64,000 nucleotides of DNA from Streptomyces sp. ICC1 (GCF_003287935.1 NZ_CP030287.1:8006869-8070868); one strand, 5' to 3'. Shown: positions 1 to 8,952, counted from the first letter of the stretch. Made by a program: numbers and translations. The notes: a model not told the origin generated them from the sequence alone.

Positions 1-437
1 GGGTACTCGGGGGCGCCGCCCGTCTTGATCATGCGGGCGAACATCATCGAGTGGCGGCACTCGTCGGCGATCTCGGTGAGCGCGTACCGGACGTGATTGC
101 TGGTCAGGGGCTTGTCGTAGATGTGCCGGGTGAGCAGCTGCATGAGGATGATCTCGAACCAGATGCCGAGCGAACCGAGGGCCGCCGCCTCGTGCCGGGA
201 GAGCTCGATGCGCTGCTCCTCGCCCATCCGCTTCCAGAGCGGGGTGTCGAAGAGGGAGAGCAGCTCGGGCGGCCAGTAGTACTTGCCGTCGATGGGCGGG
301 GCGTCCCAGTCGAGTTCCTTGTCGGGGTCGAAGGAGTGCTTGACCGAGGATTCGAGGAGTCGCTCGGCTATCTGTTCGCGGTCCTTGAGCGGGCCGAGCG
401 CATCGCGCAGCTCCGCCCTGCCGGTCACGGTCGTCAT
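1..437 (-). CDS. AurF-like diiron oxygenase (3' end outside window)
   Basis: The minus-strand frame from an ATG at 437 stays open to the window edge, giving the first 145 residues of a protein; the rest lies outside. The start is preceded by a GTGAGG-type ribosome binding site. The sequence has the ferritin-like four-helix pattern of the AurF / p-aminobenzoate N-oxygenase family: an E in WFEIIL (about residue 95) and the metal-binding DECRH (residues 125-129). Known members are non-haem diiron enzymes that oxidise amino or other substrates; the substrate here cannot be read. It is divergent from another diiron-type gene at 663, so the two may form one functional unit. Confidence 0.8.
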   Translation of the reverse strand, partial: MTTVTGRAELRDALGPLKDREQIAERLLESSVKHSFDPDKELDWDAPPIDGKYYWPPELLSLFDTPLWKRMGEEQRIELSRHEAAALGSLGIWFEIILMQLLTRHIYDKPLTSNHVRYALTEIADECRHSMMFARMIKTGGAPEY

Positions 438-662
438 GGCTTCGGACACCTCACGAGTGGGTTGCCGTCGGTGGTGCCGGTGGTGGCCACCGGCGTTCAC
501 CGCTTATGAGACTGCTTGTCAGCAAGGTCGTCAATCCCCCGCGCACGACTTGTTGACCGCGCGTCTACCAACGTGTGACGCTGCCAACGGGAGCCGACGG
601 ACCGCTGCCCGGCTGCCAACTGGCCTGTCCTGTACGGAAGTACGTGAGACGAGGGGGCGTCA

Positions 663-1769
663 GTGTCGACGCACGAGCTCTACACCAGTGATCCGGGCGG
701 GACCGTCTGGCCGGTCCCCGCTTCCGGAAACGCCCGGTTCAGCTGGGAGTACGACGGCGGCCGCGAGCGGCTGCTGGCCCTGTACCAGAAGGGCAAGGAC
801 AAGCAGTGGGACGGCGCCAAGCGCATCGACTGGGGCATCGAGGTGGACCCGCACGATCCGCTGGGAACCCCGGACGAGGCGCTGCCGCTGTACGGCACCC
901 GGCACTGGGCCAAGCTGACGGACCGGGACCGGGGCGAGCTGCGCCGTCACTACAGCGCCTGGAACTTCAGCCAGTTCCTGCACGGCGAGCAGGGCGCGAT
1001 GGTGTGCGCGGCGCGCATCGTGGAGTCGGTGCCGGACCTGGACGCCAAGTTCTACTCCGCCACGCAGACCATGGACGAGGCGCGGCACGCCGAGATCTTC
1101 GGCCGGTTCCTGCACGAGAAGATCGGGATGCTTTACCCGATCAACGACAGCCTGCAGGGGCTGCTCGGCGACACCCTGCGCGACTCCCGCTGGGACATGC
1201 CGTACCTGGGCATGCAGGTGCTCATCGAGGGCCTCGCGCTGGCCGCCTTCGGCATGATCCGCGACACCACCAACAAGCCGCTGCCCAAGCAGATCCTGGC
1301 CTACGTGATGCAGGACGAGGCACGGCACGTGGCGTTCGGGCGGATGGCGCTGCGCGACTACTACAAGCAGCTGTCGGACGCCGAGCTGCGCGAGCGCGAG
1401 GAGTTCGTGATCGAGGGCTGCTACCTGATGCGGGACCGGCTGCGCGGGGTGGAGGTGCTGGAGAACTTCGGCATCTCGCGCAGGGAGTCGGAGGAGTTCA
1501 GCGAGCAGTCGGAGTTCCTGGCGCTCTTCCGCAAGCTGCTGTTCAGCCGGATCGTGCCCTGCGTGAAGGACATCGGGCTCTGGGGCGAGCGGCTGCAGAA
1601 GGCGTACCTGGACATGGGCGTCTTCGAGATGGGCAACTCGAACCTGGACCTGCTGATGAGCCAGGACGAGGAGATCGCCGAAGCCCTCGATCGCGAGCGG
1701 TTCGCGGCCGAGGAGGAGCAGCGGGTGGCCGAAGTGGCCGAGGCCGTCGCGGAAGGGGCGGGCGGGTGA
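663..1769 (+). CDS. Ferritin-like diiron protein (R2-like oxidase fold)
   Basis: This is a 368-residue protein starting at a GTG, with a GAGGGGG ribosome binding site a few bases upstream. It carries a complete set of six diiron ligands in the expected order: E109 (HGEQ), E139 and H142 (DEARH), E189 (IEG), E219 and H222 (DEARH). This identifies a soluble ferritin-superfamily carboxylate-bridged diiron protein, most like the actinobacterial ferritin-like domain proteins annotated as oxidoreductases. The substrate is unknown. It is divergently placed from the AurF-like gene. About 90 bases after the stop the sequence runs into an adapter scar, so its downstream neighbour is unknown. Confidence 0.8.
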   Translation: MSTHELYTSDPGGTVWPVPASGNARFSWEYDGGRERLLALYQKGKDKQWDGAKRIDWGIEVDPHDPLGTPDEALPLYGTRHWAKLTDRDRGELRRHYSAWNFSQFLHGEQGAMVCAARIVESVPDLDAKFYSATQTMDEARHAEIFGRFLHEKIGMLYPINDSLQGLLGDTLRDSRWDMPYLGMQVLIEGLALAAFGMIRDTTNKPLPKQILAYVMQDEARHVAFGRMALRDYYKQLSDAELREREEFVIEGCYLMRDRLRGVEVLENFGISRRESEEFSEQSEFLALFRKLLFSRIVPCVKDIGLWGERLQKAYLDMGVFEMGNSNLDLLMSQDEEIAEALDRERFAAEEEQRVAEVAEAVAEGAGG

Positions 1770-1861
1770 AGCGAGCGGCTGAGGCAGGCGGGTGAGGCGG
1801 GCGGCTGAGGCAGGCGGCGGACGGAGTGCCGGTGGATCGGGTGCTCCTCGGCGTCCGCGAC

Positions 1862-1894
1862 CTGGCTCTTATACATATCTCCGAGCCCACGAGA
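1862..1894. other. Nextera (read-2 side) adapter scar, assembly junction
   Basis: These 33 bases match the Nextera transposase read-2 adapter (core CTCTTATACA, CCGAGCCCACGAGA) at 31 of 33 positions by eye. It is not biological sequence. On the left the diiron gene region ends; on the right an rRNA leader begins, so two contigs were joined here. Confidence 0.93.
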
Positions 1895-1895
1895 G

Positions 1896-2330
1896 GCAGA
1901 ACCGCGACCTCACAGGTCTTTTTCAAAGGAACCTCATCCACCGAAATGGACGGGGTATCAACTTTTTGGCGTTGATTTTTGGCACGCTGTTGAGTTCTCA
2001 AGGAACGGACGCTTCCTTTGTACTCACCCTCAGTAATGTTTACTGGGGCTTTCCTCCGGGCGCTTCCTTCGTTCTTGCGTTTCCGACTCTACCAGAGCCA
2101 GTCTCGCTTGTTTTCCGCCTTCCAGGTCAACGCTTTCGCGTTTCCCTTTCCGGCGATTCCGACTCTATCAGTCCTTCTCCGTCTCCCTGACCACTCTCCG
2201 TTTTGCCGAATAGGCATGCGGAAAAGCAATCGGGATCAAGATCAGTTAAGAAGAGAGGAGGTTGCCCGTCCATCAGCCGTTCGCGAGATGTTCACACGAG
2301 GCTTCCTGGCGGGAGTCACGACAGTACAGG
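1896..2330 (-). promoter_or_regulatory. Promoter and leader of an rRNA operon; 16S gene missing
   Basis: Read on the minus strand this is the conserved Streptomyces rrn upstream region. It has two TAGAGTCGGAA motifs, likely -10 areas of tandem promoters, at 2158-2168 and 2081-2091. It then has the leader signature containing TTGAGAACTCAACAGCGTGC, a GTTGATACCCCGTCC block and a GGTTCCTTTGAA block just before 1910. In intact genomes the 16S gene follows within a few hundred bases. Here the leader stops at the adapter scar and no 16S, 23S or 5S sequence is present. This is what happens when a short-read contig ends at a multi-copy rRNA operon. Promoter positions are inferred from motifs. Confidence 0.8.
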
Positions 2331-2362
2331 TCCGCAGGAGCCCAAGCAAATCGATTCAGGCG

Positions 2363-2391
2363 TATGGTCTAGTCCACCGGTCTAGTCCACT
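2363..2391 (+). promoter_or_regulatory. Two overlapping dre-like DasR operators
   Basis: Two 16-base sites overlap by three bases: TATGGTCTAGTCCACC (2363-2378) and ACCGGTCTAGTCCACT (2376-2391). The known DasR box is close to ACTGGTCTAGACCACT; the second site matches at 14 of 16 positions and the first at about 12. In S. coelicolor DasR (GntR family, N-acetylglucosamine-responsive) controls the general PTS genes crr and ptsI, which start 144 bases downstream here. The position and match support a working operator, though binding is inferred. Confidence 0.8.
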
Positions 2392-2534
2392 AGTCTCCGT
2401 GCCGAAGGACCAGTCCGGATCGGGACCAACACCGGGCGAACCCGAACATCTCGTGACTTATCCTTCTGAAGAGTACGCCGTTCGCGACAGGTAGTGACGG
2501 CGACACGAAGAAGCCCCACCCCTGGGAGGCCCCC

Positions 2535-2984
2535 ATGACCAGCGTGATGTCCCCACTTGCCGGGAACGCCATCGGACTCGCGGCAGTGCCCGATCCGGTG
2601 TTCTCCGGCGCGATGGTGGGTCCGGGCACCGCCATTGATCCCGTGCGCGAGCCTTCGGAGGCCGTGTCCCCCGTGGACGGTGTAGTCGTCTCCCTGCACC
2701 CGCACGCGTACGTCGTCGTAGACAGCGAAGGCCACGGTGTCCTCACGCACCTGGGCATCGACACCGTTCAGCTCAACGGCGAGGGCTTCGAGCTCCTCGT
2801 CAACAAGGGCGACACCGTGACCCGCGGCCAGGCGGTCATCCGTTGGAACCCCGCTGCAGTCGAGGCTGCCGGCAAGTCCCCCATCTGCCCCGTCGTGGCA
2901 CTGGAAGCGACCGCCGAAGCTCTCGGCGACCTCGTCGAGGCCGGAGACATCAAGGCCGGAGACCTTCTCTTCAGCTGGCAGTGA
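2535..2984 (+). CDS. crr: PTS glucose-type enzyme IIA (Crr)
   Basis: A 149-residue cytoplasmic phosphocarrier of the sugar phosphotransferase system. It takes phosphate from HPr and passes it to membrane IIB/IIC components such as the N-acetylglucosamine transporter. The family core is clear: SPVDGVVVSLHPHA, then VLTHLGIDTVQLNGEGF with the phosphorylated histidine at about H72 and the partner histidine near H57. The ATG follows a GGGAGG site seven bases upstream. It is the first gene of a crr-ptsI pair, 74 bases apart, with dre-like boxes upstream. Length and order match the Streptomyces crr-ptsI operon. Confidence 0.95.
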   Translation: MTSVMSPLAGNAIGLAAVPDPVFSGAMVGPGTAIDPVREPSEAVSPVDGVVVSLHPHAYVVVDSEGHGVLTHLGIDTVQLNGEGFELLVNKGDTVTRGQAVIRWNPAAVEAAGKSPICPVVALEATAEALGDLVEAGDIKAGDLLFSWQ

Positions 2985-3058
2985 CGTATCCGCCTGCTCG
3001 GGCGAACTGGACATCCAACGCGGCGGGTGGACCCGCCGCTCAATCGGAGACGGGTGAA

Positions 3059-4729
3059 ATGGAGACAACGCTGCGAGGCGTCGGCGTGAGCCACGGTGTG
3101 GCGATCGGCGAGGTTCGGCACATGGGTACGGCGGTTCTCGAGCCGCCGGCGAAGCAGATCAACGCGGACGAGGCGGAGCGCGAACAGGGGCGCGCCCGTC
3201 AGGCCGTGGAAGCTGTGTCGGCCGACCTGATCGCGCGCGGCCAGCTGGCCGGTGGCGAGGCTCAGCACGTGCTCGAGGCCCAGGCGATGATCGCCACGGA
3301 CCCCGAGCTGATGACGGACGTTGACCGGCGGATCGCCGTCGGCAGCACCGCCGAGCGCGGTGTGTACGACGCCTTCTCCCACTACCGCGAGCTCCTCGCG
3401 GGGGCCGGCGAGTACATGGCCGGCCGCGTCGCCGACCTGGACGACGTGCGCAACCGCATCGTCGCGCGCCTGCTCGGCGTGCCGATGCCGGGCGTGCCGG
3501 ACAGCGACGAGCCGTACGTGCTGATCGCGCGCGACCTCGCGCCCGCCGACACCGCTCTGCTCGACCCGGCGCTCGTCCTCGGTTTCGTGACCGAGGAAGG
3601 CGGACCGACCAGCCACAGCGCGATCCTCGCGCGGGCGCTGGGCGTGCCGGCCATCGTGGCGCTGCCGGGCGCGGGCGAGATCGCCGAGGGAACCCTGATC
3701 GCCGTCGACGGCAGCACGGGCGACCTGTTCGTGGACCCGTCCCCGGAGAAGCAGGCCGAGCTGGAGGCCGCGGCCGCCGAGCGCAAGGCCGCCCTCTCCG
3801 CGTCCTCCGGTCCGGGCGCCACGTCCGACGGGCACAAGGTGCCGCTGCTCGCCAACATCGGTGGTCCGGCGGACGTGCCGGCCGCGGTCGAGGCCGGGGC
3901 CGAGGGTGTGGGCCTGTTCCGCACCGAGTTCCTCTTCCTGGACGACAGCAAGAAGGCGCCGACCGAAGAGAAGCAGATCGAGTCCTACCGCAAGGTGCTC
4001 GAGGCCTTCCCCGAGGGCCGTGTCGTCGTACGTGTCCTGGACGCCGGCGCCGACAAGCCGCTGGACTTCCTGACCCCGGCCGACGAGCCGAACCCCGCTC
4101 TGGGTGTCCGTGGTCTGCGCTCGCTCCTCGACCACCCGGACGTGCTGCGCACGCAGCTCACCGCGCTGGCCAAGGCCGCCGAGGGGCTGCCGGTCTACCT
4201 CGAGGTCATGGCCCCGATGGTGGCCGACCGGATCGACGCCAAGGCCTTCGCGGACGCCTGCCGCGAGGCCGGCCTGCGGGCGAAGTTCGGCGCGATGGTG
4301 GAGATCCCCTCCGCCGCGCTCCGGGCGCGCTCGATCCTGCAGGAGGTCGAGTTCCTGTCGCTGGGCACCAACGACCTCGCGCAGTACGCCTTCGCCGCCG
4401 ACCGTCAGGTCGGCGCCGTGTCGCGGCTCCAGGACCCGTGGCAGCCCGCGCTGCTCGACCTGATCGCCATGTCGGCCGACGCGGCCAAGGCCGAGGGCAA
4501 GAGCTGTGGTGTCTGTGGCGAGGCCGCTTCCGACCCGCTGCTGGCCTGTGTGCTGACGGGTCTGGGTGTCACCTCTCTGTCGATGGGTGCCGCTTCGATC
4601 CCCTACGTGCGGGCGACGCTCGCCAAGTACACCCTCGCGCAGTGCGAGCGTGCGGCTGCCGCCGCGCGTGCCGCGGACAGCGCCGAGGAGGCCCGCGTGG
4701 CCGCCCAGGCGGTGCTGTCCGGCGAGTAG
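3059..4729 (+). CDS. ptsI: PTS enzyme I, phosphoenolpyruvate-protein phosphotransferase
   Basis: A 556-residue enzyme I, the usual actinobacterial length. It moves phosphate from phosphoenolpyruvate to HPr at the head of the PTS. The phosphohistidine lies in GGPTSHSAILARALG (H186). The PEP-binding C-terminal barrel shows FRTEFLFLD, EVMAPMV and LGTNDLAQYAFAADR, and the catalytic cysteine region is CGVCGEAASDP. I chose the ATG at 3059 (METTLRGVGVSHG) because it fits family N-termini; the open frame further upstream lies over crr. It is co-directional with crr and probably co-transcribed. A strong terminator hairpin follows. Confidence 0.96.
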   Translation: METTLRGVGVSHGVAIGEVRHMGTAVLEPPAKQINADEAEREQGRARQAVEAVSADLIARGQLAGGEAQHVLEAQAMIATDPELMTDVDRRIAVGSTAERGVYDAFSHYRELLAGAGEYMAGRVADLDDVRNRIVARLLGVPMPGVPDSDEPYVLIARDLAPADTALLDPALVLGFVTEEGGPTSHSAILARALGVPAIVALPGAGEIAEGTLIAVDGSTGDLFVDPSPEKQAELEAAAAERKAALSASSGPGATSDGHKVPLLANIGGPADVPAAVEAGAEGVGLFRTEFLFLDDSKKAPTEEKQIESYRKVLEAFPEGRVVVRVLDAGADKPLDFLTPADEPNPALGVRGLRSLLDHPDVLRTQLTALAKAAEGLPVYLEVMAPMVADRIDAKAFADACREAGLRAKFGAMVEIPSAALRARSILQEVEFLSLGTNDLAQYAFAADRQVGAVSRLQDPWQPALLDLIAMSADAAKAEGKSCGVCGEAASDPLLACVLTGLGVTSLSMGAASIPYVRATLAKYTLAQCERAAAAARAADSAEEARVAAQAVLSGE

Positions 4730-4763
4730 TCGAGGCACCGTGCCGGACGGTGTGCAGTCGATC

Positions 4764-4794
4764 GAGGGGCCCTCGCCGGTGGCGAGGGCCCCTC
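4764..4794. terminator. Terminator hairpin after ptsI
   Basis: A perfect 14-bp inverted repeat (GAGGGGCCCTCGCC, positions 4764-4777 and 4781-4794) with a three-base GGT loop lies between the convergent ptsI and the next minus-strand gene. It lacks a long T-run, as is common for Streptomyces terminators, and could serve both strands. Confidence 0.8.
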
Positions 4795-4828
4795 GGCCGT
4801 TTCCGGCCGCGGGCCTCACCCGTTCGGG

Positions 4829-5746
4829 TCAGTGATGGGGGCCCGGCTCATCGACCTCGTATCCGGGGCAGTACTCGACGCCCGGCTCGGGGCCGACGGG
4901 CTCGCCCGTGTCGGCGTCGGTGCAGTAGGCGTTGAAGACGGCCGCCGCCGAGAGGGGTACCAGCCGGCCGCGGTCCAGGCGCCAGCCGTGGACCCGGTCC
5001 CGGTGTCCCTCGGCGGTGCTGCGCAGGACCACTCCCCCGGGTCCGCCCAGCGCCAGGCCCGCGGCGAGGACGGTCACGAAGTCGAGGCCCTCCCGTCCCT
5101 CGATCCGCGGCGGCCCGTCCGCGAGCGTGTCGGCGTGGAGTACGGCCAGGAGCTGTTCGGCCTCGGCCGGGACGCTGCACACGAGGTGGTGGTGGCCCGG
5201 GCCGGCCCGGTCGACGAGGTGCCTGAGCGCGTCGGCCGCGCGCTCGAAGGAGGCGGTCCCGATGTCCTGCCCGCAGTCGGCGCAGTTGCCCACGCCGGCC
5301 AGGAGGGTGGTGGCGTACTCCCAGGTGGCCTGGCGGACCGCCTCGTCCACGAGGAGCGGGACCAGCTCGTCGATGGGCTGTCCGGCATACGGGAGGGCGC
5401 CGCTGCCGCCGGCCAGTTCGGCGGTGAAGCGGGTGCGCGCCCCCGGGGTGTCCGGATCGAGTCCCTGCCGGGCGCAGTACTCGCCGTAGTCCTCGGGGTC
5501 GAAGAGGGCGACCGTGGTGTGGATGCCCTGGGCCGCGAGGGAGCGGAGCAGGCGATCCACCTGGTCCAGGTAGTCGCGGTGGTCGTCGAAGGCGAAGCTG
5601 CGGTAGCCGCGCATGGCCGCGAAGTCCCCCGCGTCGGCCAGGAGGCCGACGGTGCTGGGGACTTCGCGGCGCAGCGTGCGGCGCCTTCGGGTACGGGCGG
5701 GTCGTCCCGCCGTGGCCTCGGTCCTGCTGTCGTTCGAGCGTGGCAT
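4829..5746 (-). CDS. Conserved Streptomyces protein of unknown function
   Basis: A 305-residue protein I do not recognise as a named family. I chose the ATG at 5746 (MPRSNDSRTEA) because an AGGGGGA site precedes it, rather than an earlier in-frame start at 5779. The N-terminus is basic (RRRRTLRR). The body has a region reading VGLLADAGDFAAMRGYRSFAFDDH and a CADCGQD motif that might bind a metal. There is no signal peptide or membrane segment. Its place between ptsI and acetoacetyl-CoA synthetase seems conserved in the genus as far as I recall. The function is unknown. Confidence 0.75.
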   Translation of the reverse strand: MPRSNDSRTEATAGRPARTRRRRTLRREVPSTVGLLADAGDFAAMRGYRSFAFDDHRDYLDQVDRLLRSLAAQGIHTTVALFDPEDYGEYCARQGLDPDTPGARTRFTAELAGGSGALPYAGQPIDELVPLLVDEAVRQATWEYATTLLAGVGNCADCGQDIGTASFERAADALRHLVDRAGPGHHHLVCSVPAEAEQLLAVLHADTLADGPPRIEGREGLDFVTVLAAGLALGGPGGVVLRSTAEGHRDRVHGWRLDRGRLVPLSAAAVFNAYCTDADTGEPVGPEPGVEYCPGYEVDEPGPHH

Positions 5747-5815
5747 CGGATCCCCCTGAGTGCGCGATCGCTTGCTCACTCAGCGTAACCACGGCCACTG
5801 ACAGTGGCCCCGGGT

Positions 5816-7792
5816 TCAGCCCCGGGTGCGGGCGAGCTCCTCGTAGAAGCTCAGGAGGTCCAGGTTGTCGACCGAGCCGGGGTTGACCGCCTTGGCCATG
5901 GGCGCTCCCTGGAGGAGGCGCTTGACCGGTACTTCGATGCGCTTGCCGGTGAGGGTGTGCGGGATGCCCGGGACCTCGATGATCTCGTCGGGGACGTGGC
6001 GCGGGGAGAGCTCCTCGCGGATCGTGGCCTTGATCCGGGCGCGGAGGTCATCGTCGAGGACGGCGCCGGGCGCGAGGTGCACGAAGAGCGGCATCCAGTA
6101 GCCGCCGTTCGCCTCCTCCAGGCCGATGACCAGGGATTCCTTGATCTCCGGGAGTCGTTCCACGGCCTCGTAGATGTCGGCGGAGCCCATCCGGACGCCC
6201 TGGCGGTTCAGGGTGGAGTCCGAGCGGCCGTGGATGACGACGGAGCCGTGGTCGGTGATCGTGATCCAGTCCCCGTGGCGCCAGGCGCCCGGGAACATCT
6301 CGAAGTAGCTGTCTCGGTAGCGGCTGCCGTCGGGGTCGTTCCAGAAGCGGATCGGCATGGACGGCATGGGGTTGGTGACGACGAGCTCGCCGACTTCTCC
6401 GATGACGGGCTTGCCCGCGGGGTCCCAGGCCTGGAGGTCCGTGCCCAGGCAGGCGGCCTGGAGCTCACCGATGTGCACGGGGAGGGTGGGGACGGCGCCG
6501 GCGAAGCAGCTGCAGACGTCGGTGCCGCCGCTGACCGAGGCGATCCAGAGGTCCTCGGCCACCTCGTCGTGCAGCCAGCGGAAGCCGTCGGGGGGCAGCG
6601 GGGAGCCGGTGGTGGCCACGCACTTCACGGAGGAGAGGTCGAAGTCGCGGGAGGGATGGACTTCCGCCTTGCGGCAGGCCATCACGTAGGCGGCGGACGT
6701 CCCGTAGAGCGTGGCCCTGGTCCGCTCCGCGATGCGCCATTGGGCGCCGGTGTCGGGGAACCCCGGACTGCCGTCGTAGAGCACGACGGTGGTTCCGGTG
6801 AGCAGGCCGGAGACGAGGAAGTTCCACATCATCCAGCCGGTGGAGGTGTACCAGAAGAACCGGTCCTCGGGGCCGAGGTCGCAGTGCAGGCCGATCTGCT
6901 TGAGGTGTTCGAGGAGGATGCCGCCCTGCGACTGGACGATCGCCTTGGGCAGGCCGGTCGTGCCGGAGGAGTAGAGGACCCAGAGGGGATGGTCGAAGGG
7001 GACCGCCTCGAAGACGGGCTCGGTGTCGGCGGAGGTCAGGTCCGCCCAGGTGAGGGCGCCCGCGGGGGTCGGCGTGCCGAGGAGCGGGATGTGGACGACG
7101 GCGCGCAGTGAGGGGAGCTCGGCGCGCAGCTCGGCGACGGTGTCGCGGCGGTCGTGCTCCTTGCCGCCGTAGCGGTAGCCGTCGACGGTGAACAGGACGA
7201 CCGGCTCGACCTGTTGGAAGCGGTCGAGGACGCTGCGGGCGCCGAAGTCGGGGGCGCAGGAGGTCCAGACGGCGCCGACGGCGGCGGTGGCGAGGAGGGC
7301 GGTGACGGCCTCGGGGATGTTGGGGAGGTAGCCGCTGATCCGGTCGCCGGGGCGTACGCCCAGGGTGCGCAGTTCGGCGGCGAGCGCGCCGACCTGGCGG
7401 CGGAGCTCGGCCCAGGTGACGACGGTGGGCTCGTGGGTCTCGTCCACGTGGAGCAGGGCCGCGTCGGCGGCGCGTGCCGGGTCCTCGGCGGCGCGCAGCG
7501 CGTGCTCGGCGTAGTTGAGGGTGGCGCCGGGGAACCAGTGGGCGCCGGGCATGGACCGGTCGGCGAGGACGGCCTCGTAGGGGGTGGTGAAGCGGACGTC
7601 GAACCACTCGGCGACGGCCTGCCAGAAGGTGTCGAGCTCGTCGACGGACCAGCTGTGCAGGGCCGGGTAGCCGCCGTCCGCGGGCGCTCCGTGGTGTTCG
7701 GCGGCCCAGGCCTGGAAGGCGGTGATCCGGGCCGCGGCGATCCGGTCGGGGCCAGGCGCCCAGAGGGGCTCGGGTGGGGTGGCTGCGGTCAT
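5816..7792 (-). CDS. Acetoacetyl-CoA synthetase (acetoacetate-CoA ligase)
   Basis: A 658-residue member of the ANL adenylate-forming family. It activates acetoacetate to acetoacetyl-CoA with ATP. The AMP-binding P-loop YSSGTTGLPKAIVQSQGG lies in the middle, and the C-terminal hinge and lysine-loop region GRSDSTLNRQGVRMGSADIYE is typical of acetoacetyl-CoA synthetases and close relatives. The start at 7792 (MTAATPPEPLW) follows GGGAG; a GTG 18 bases earlier is possible. It is monocistronic, with a 69-base gap to the gene downstream. Confidence 0.9.
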   Translation of the reverse strand: MTAATPPEPLWAPGPDRIAAARITAFQAWAAEHHGAPADGGYPALHSWSVDELDTFWQAVAEWFDVRFTTPYEAVLADRSMPGAHWFPGATLNYAEHALRAAEDPARAADAALLHVDETHEPTVVTWAELRRQVGALAAELRTLGVRPGDRISGYLPNIPEAVTALLATAAVGAVWTSCAPDFGARSVLDRFQQVEPVVLFTVDGYRYGGKEHDRRDTVAELRAELPSLRAVVHIPLLGTPTPAGALTWADLTSADTEPVFEAVPFDHPLWVLYSSGTTGLPKAIVQSQGGILLEHLKQIGLHCDLGPEDRFFWYTSTGWMMWNFLVSGLLTGTTVVLYDGSPGFPDTGAQWRIAERTRATLYGTSAAYVMACRKAEVHPSRDFDLSSVKCVATTGSPLPPDGFRWLHDEVAEDLWIASVSGGTDVCSCFAGAVPTLPVHIGELQAACLGTDLQAWDPAGKPVIGEVGELVVTNPMPSMPIRFWNDPDGSRYRDSYFEMFPGAWRHGDWITITDHGSVVIHGRSDSTLNRQGVRMGSADIYEAVERLPEIKESLVIGLEEANGGYWMPLFVHLAPGAVLDDDLRARIKATIREELSPRHVPDEIIEVPGIPHTLTGKRIEVPVKRLLQGAPMAKAVNPGSVDNLDLLSFYEELARTRG

Positions 7793-8019
7793 GGGTCGGC
7801 TCCCGGTCACGTCTGCGGCTCGCGCTTCGTGGGCGTGTCGTGTGGTGTTCGTACGGTGCCACCGCGCGGGGGGTGTCCGCGCGAGGGCTCACTGGGACGA
7901 TGCCATGTGATCGACATCCGCACCAGAGCCGTCATCGGCGGTCGGTTGTGATCCTTTGGAGAGTGAACGGCAGTTGAACGCAGCCTTCTGGGCCGGGTGC
8001 CGGTGGCAGGGTGGGCGCC

Positions 8020-8495
8020 ATGGACGGTCGTGAGCTGGTGCGTGCGGTGCGGGACCTCGGCAGCGGGCGGGGGCGCCGCGCCTGGCGCTCGGCCTGGCGC
8101 AACCGGCGCGTGGACGCGGCGGGGCTCGCGCCCCGGGGCGCGGAGCGGGCGCGGGTGCCGGGACTCCTGACGGGTACGGAGCCCCTGCCGGGCGGCGGCG
8201 TGCTGCGGTTCACCCGTTCGGAGCTGCTCGTCCGGGTCACCGTGGGCGGCGCGGTGTTCTGGGGCTGGGACGGGGCCGCGCCCACGCCCTCGTACGCGGT
8301 GGTCGGCGACGGGCCGGAGCCCGATCCGCGCGCCGTGCTGGAGCCGGACACCGGGGGCGGCTGGCGGGTGGTCTCCGAGCGGGTGACCGTGGCGGTGTCC
8401 CGGCACGGGGCCGTCGAGGTGCGCACGCCGGGCGGTACGGTGCTGCGCCGCGAGCTGCCGCCCCGCTGGTGGGAGCCGGTGCGCCCGGCCGGGGC
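8020..8495 (+). pseudogene. N-terminal stub of a GH31 glycoside hydrolase
   Basis: From the ATG at 8020 (MDGRELVRAVRDL) about 158 residues match, from memory, the N-terminal beta-sandwich part of Streptomyces family 31 alpha-glucosidase-type enzymes. They include FWGWDG, PDPRAVLEPD, WRVVSERV and the block LRRELPPRWWEPV. The homology then ends and the frame continues into Ala/Pro-rich sequence until a stop at 8787. Intact family members have 700-800 residues, so the whole catalytic barrel is missing. The break lies next to a foreign fragment on the other strand and a transposase tail, so this is a deletion or assembly collapse, not a working gene. Confidence 0.6.
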
Positions 8496-8564
8496 CGCGC
8501 AGGAGCCGCCGGCCGGCGCGGGGGCCGCGGGGTCGGGGTCGGTTCAGCCCCCTTACCCGGCCGG

Positions 8565-8747
8565 TCAGGCCCTGCGCCGACGGGCGACCAGGACCATTCC
8601 GGCGCCGGCGCCGGCGGCCGGTGCGGCGGCGCCGCCTATCGCCGGCGGCACCGCCGTGGCGGCGCCGGTCAGTGCGGGCCCGGCGCCGGATCCGCCCGGG
8701 CCGGAGGCGCCCGGGGTGCCGGGAAGGCAGCTGGTGGTCCCGGCCCC
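8565..8747 (-). pseudogene. C-terminal anchor segment of a surface protein, 5' end lost
   Basis: Read on the minus strand, the last 60 residues before the stop at 8565 contain an Ala/Gly/Pro hydrophobic stretch ending in MVLVARRRRA. This is the usual shape of a C-terminal membrane anchor (hydrophobic helix then basic tail). A strict LPXTG or LAXTG box is not visible. Upstream the frame enters the transposase remnant, so the body of the protein is absent. I infer a surface-protein tail; chance reading in GC-rich DNA cannot be ruled out. Confidence 0.35.
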
Positions 8748-8840
8748 TACCACCGACGCCGCAGACAAGCCGCCCTCGGCCGGCTGACCCCCGTCGAATA
8801 CGAGACCGTCATGACCACGTCGGCTCTTCAGGCCGCGTGA
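8748..8840 (+). mobile_element. 3' end of an IS3-type transposase
   Basis: The last 30 codons read RRRQAALGRLTPVEYETVM and so on before the TGA at 8838-8840. This matches the C-terminal end of IS3-family OrfB (integrase-core) transposases, where a similar ALG-x-x-(T/S)PVEYE motif ends the protein. The rest of the element is absent. The following bases (8841-8880) may be its right end. Confidence 0.6.
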
Positions 8841-8952
8841 CTGAACCTGTCACCCAACGCTGCATCAGACCCGGGTTCCTCCCTCACGATGCCGACCCGA
8901 GCTACGTGCGTGGCAGCGCGCATCCGAGCTAGCCACTCAGCCAGCTGCGTGA

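Noticed and set aside
5804..7951. Long plus-strand reading frames opposite the acetoacetyl-CoA synthetase gene
   Set aside because: They are Gly/Arg/Val-rich mirror frames of a well-supported minus-strand gene in GC-rich DNA, with no domain similarity.
8565..8787. A true C-terminal domain of the GH31 protein
   Set aside because: The plus-strand frame after residue 158 is Ala/Pro-rich without similarity to the catalytic barrel, and the opposite strand and the IS3 tail explain the DNA better.
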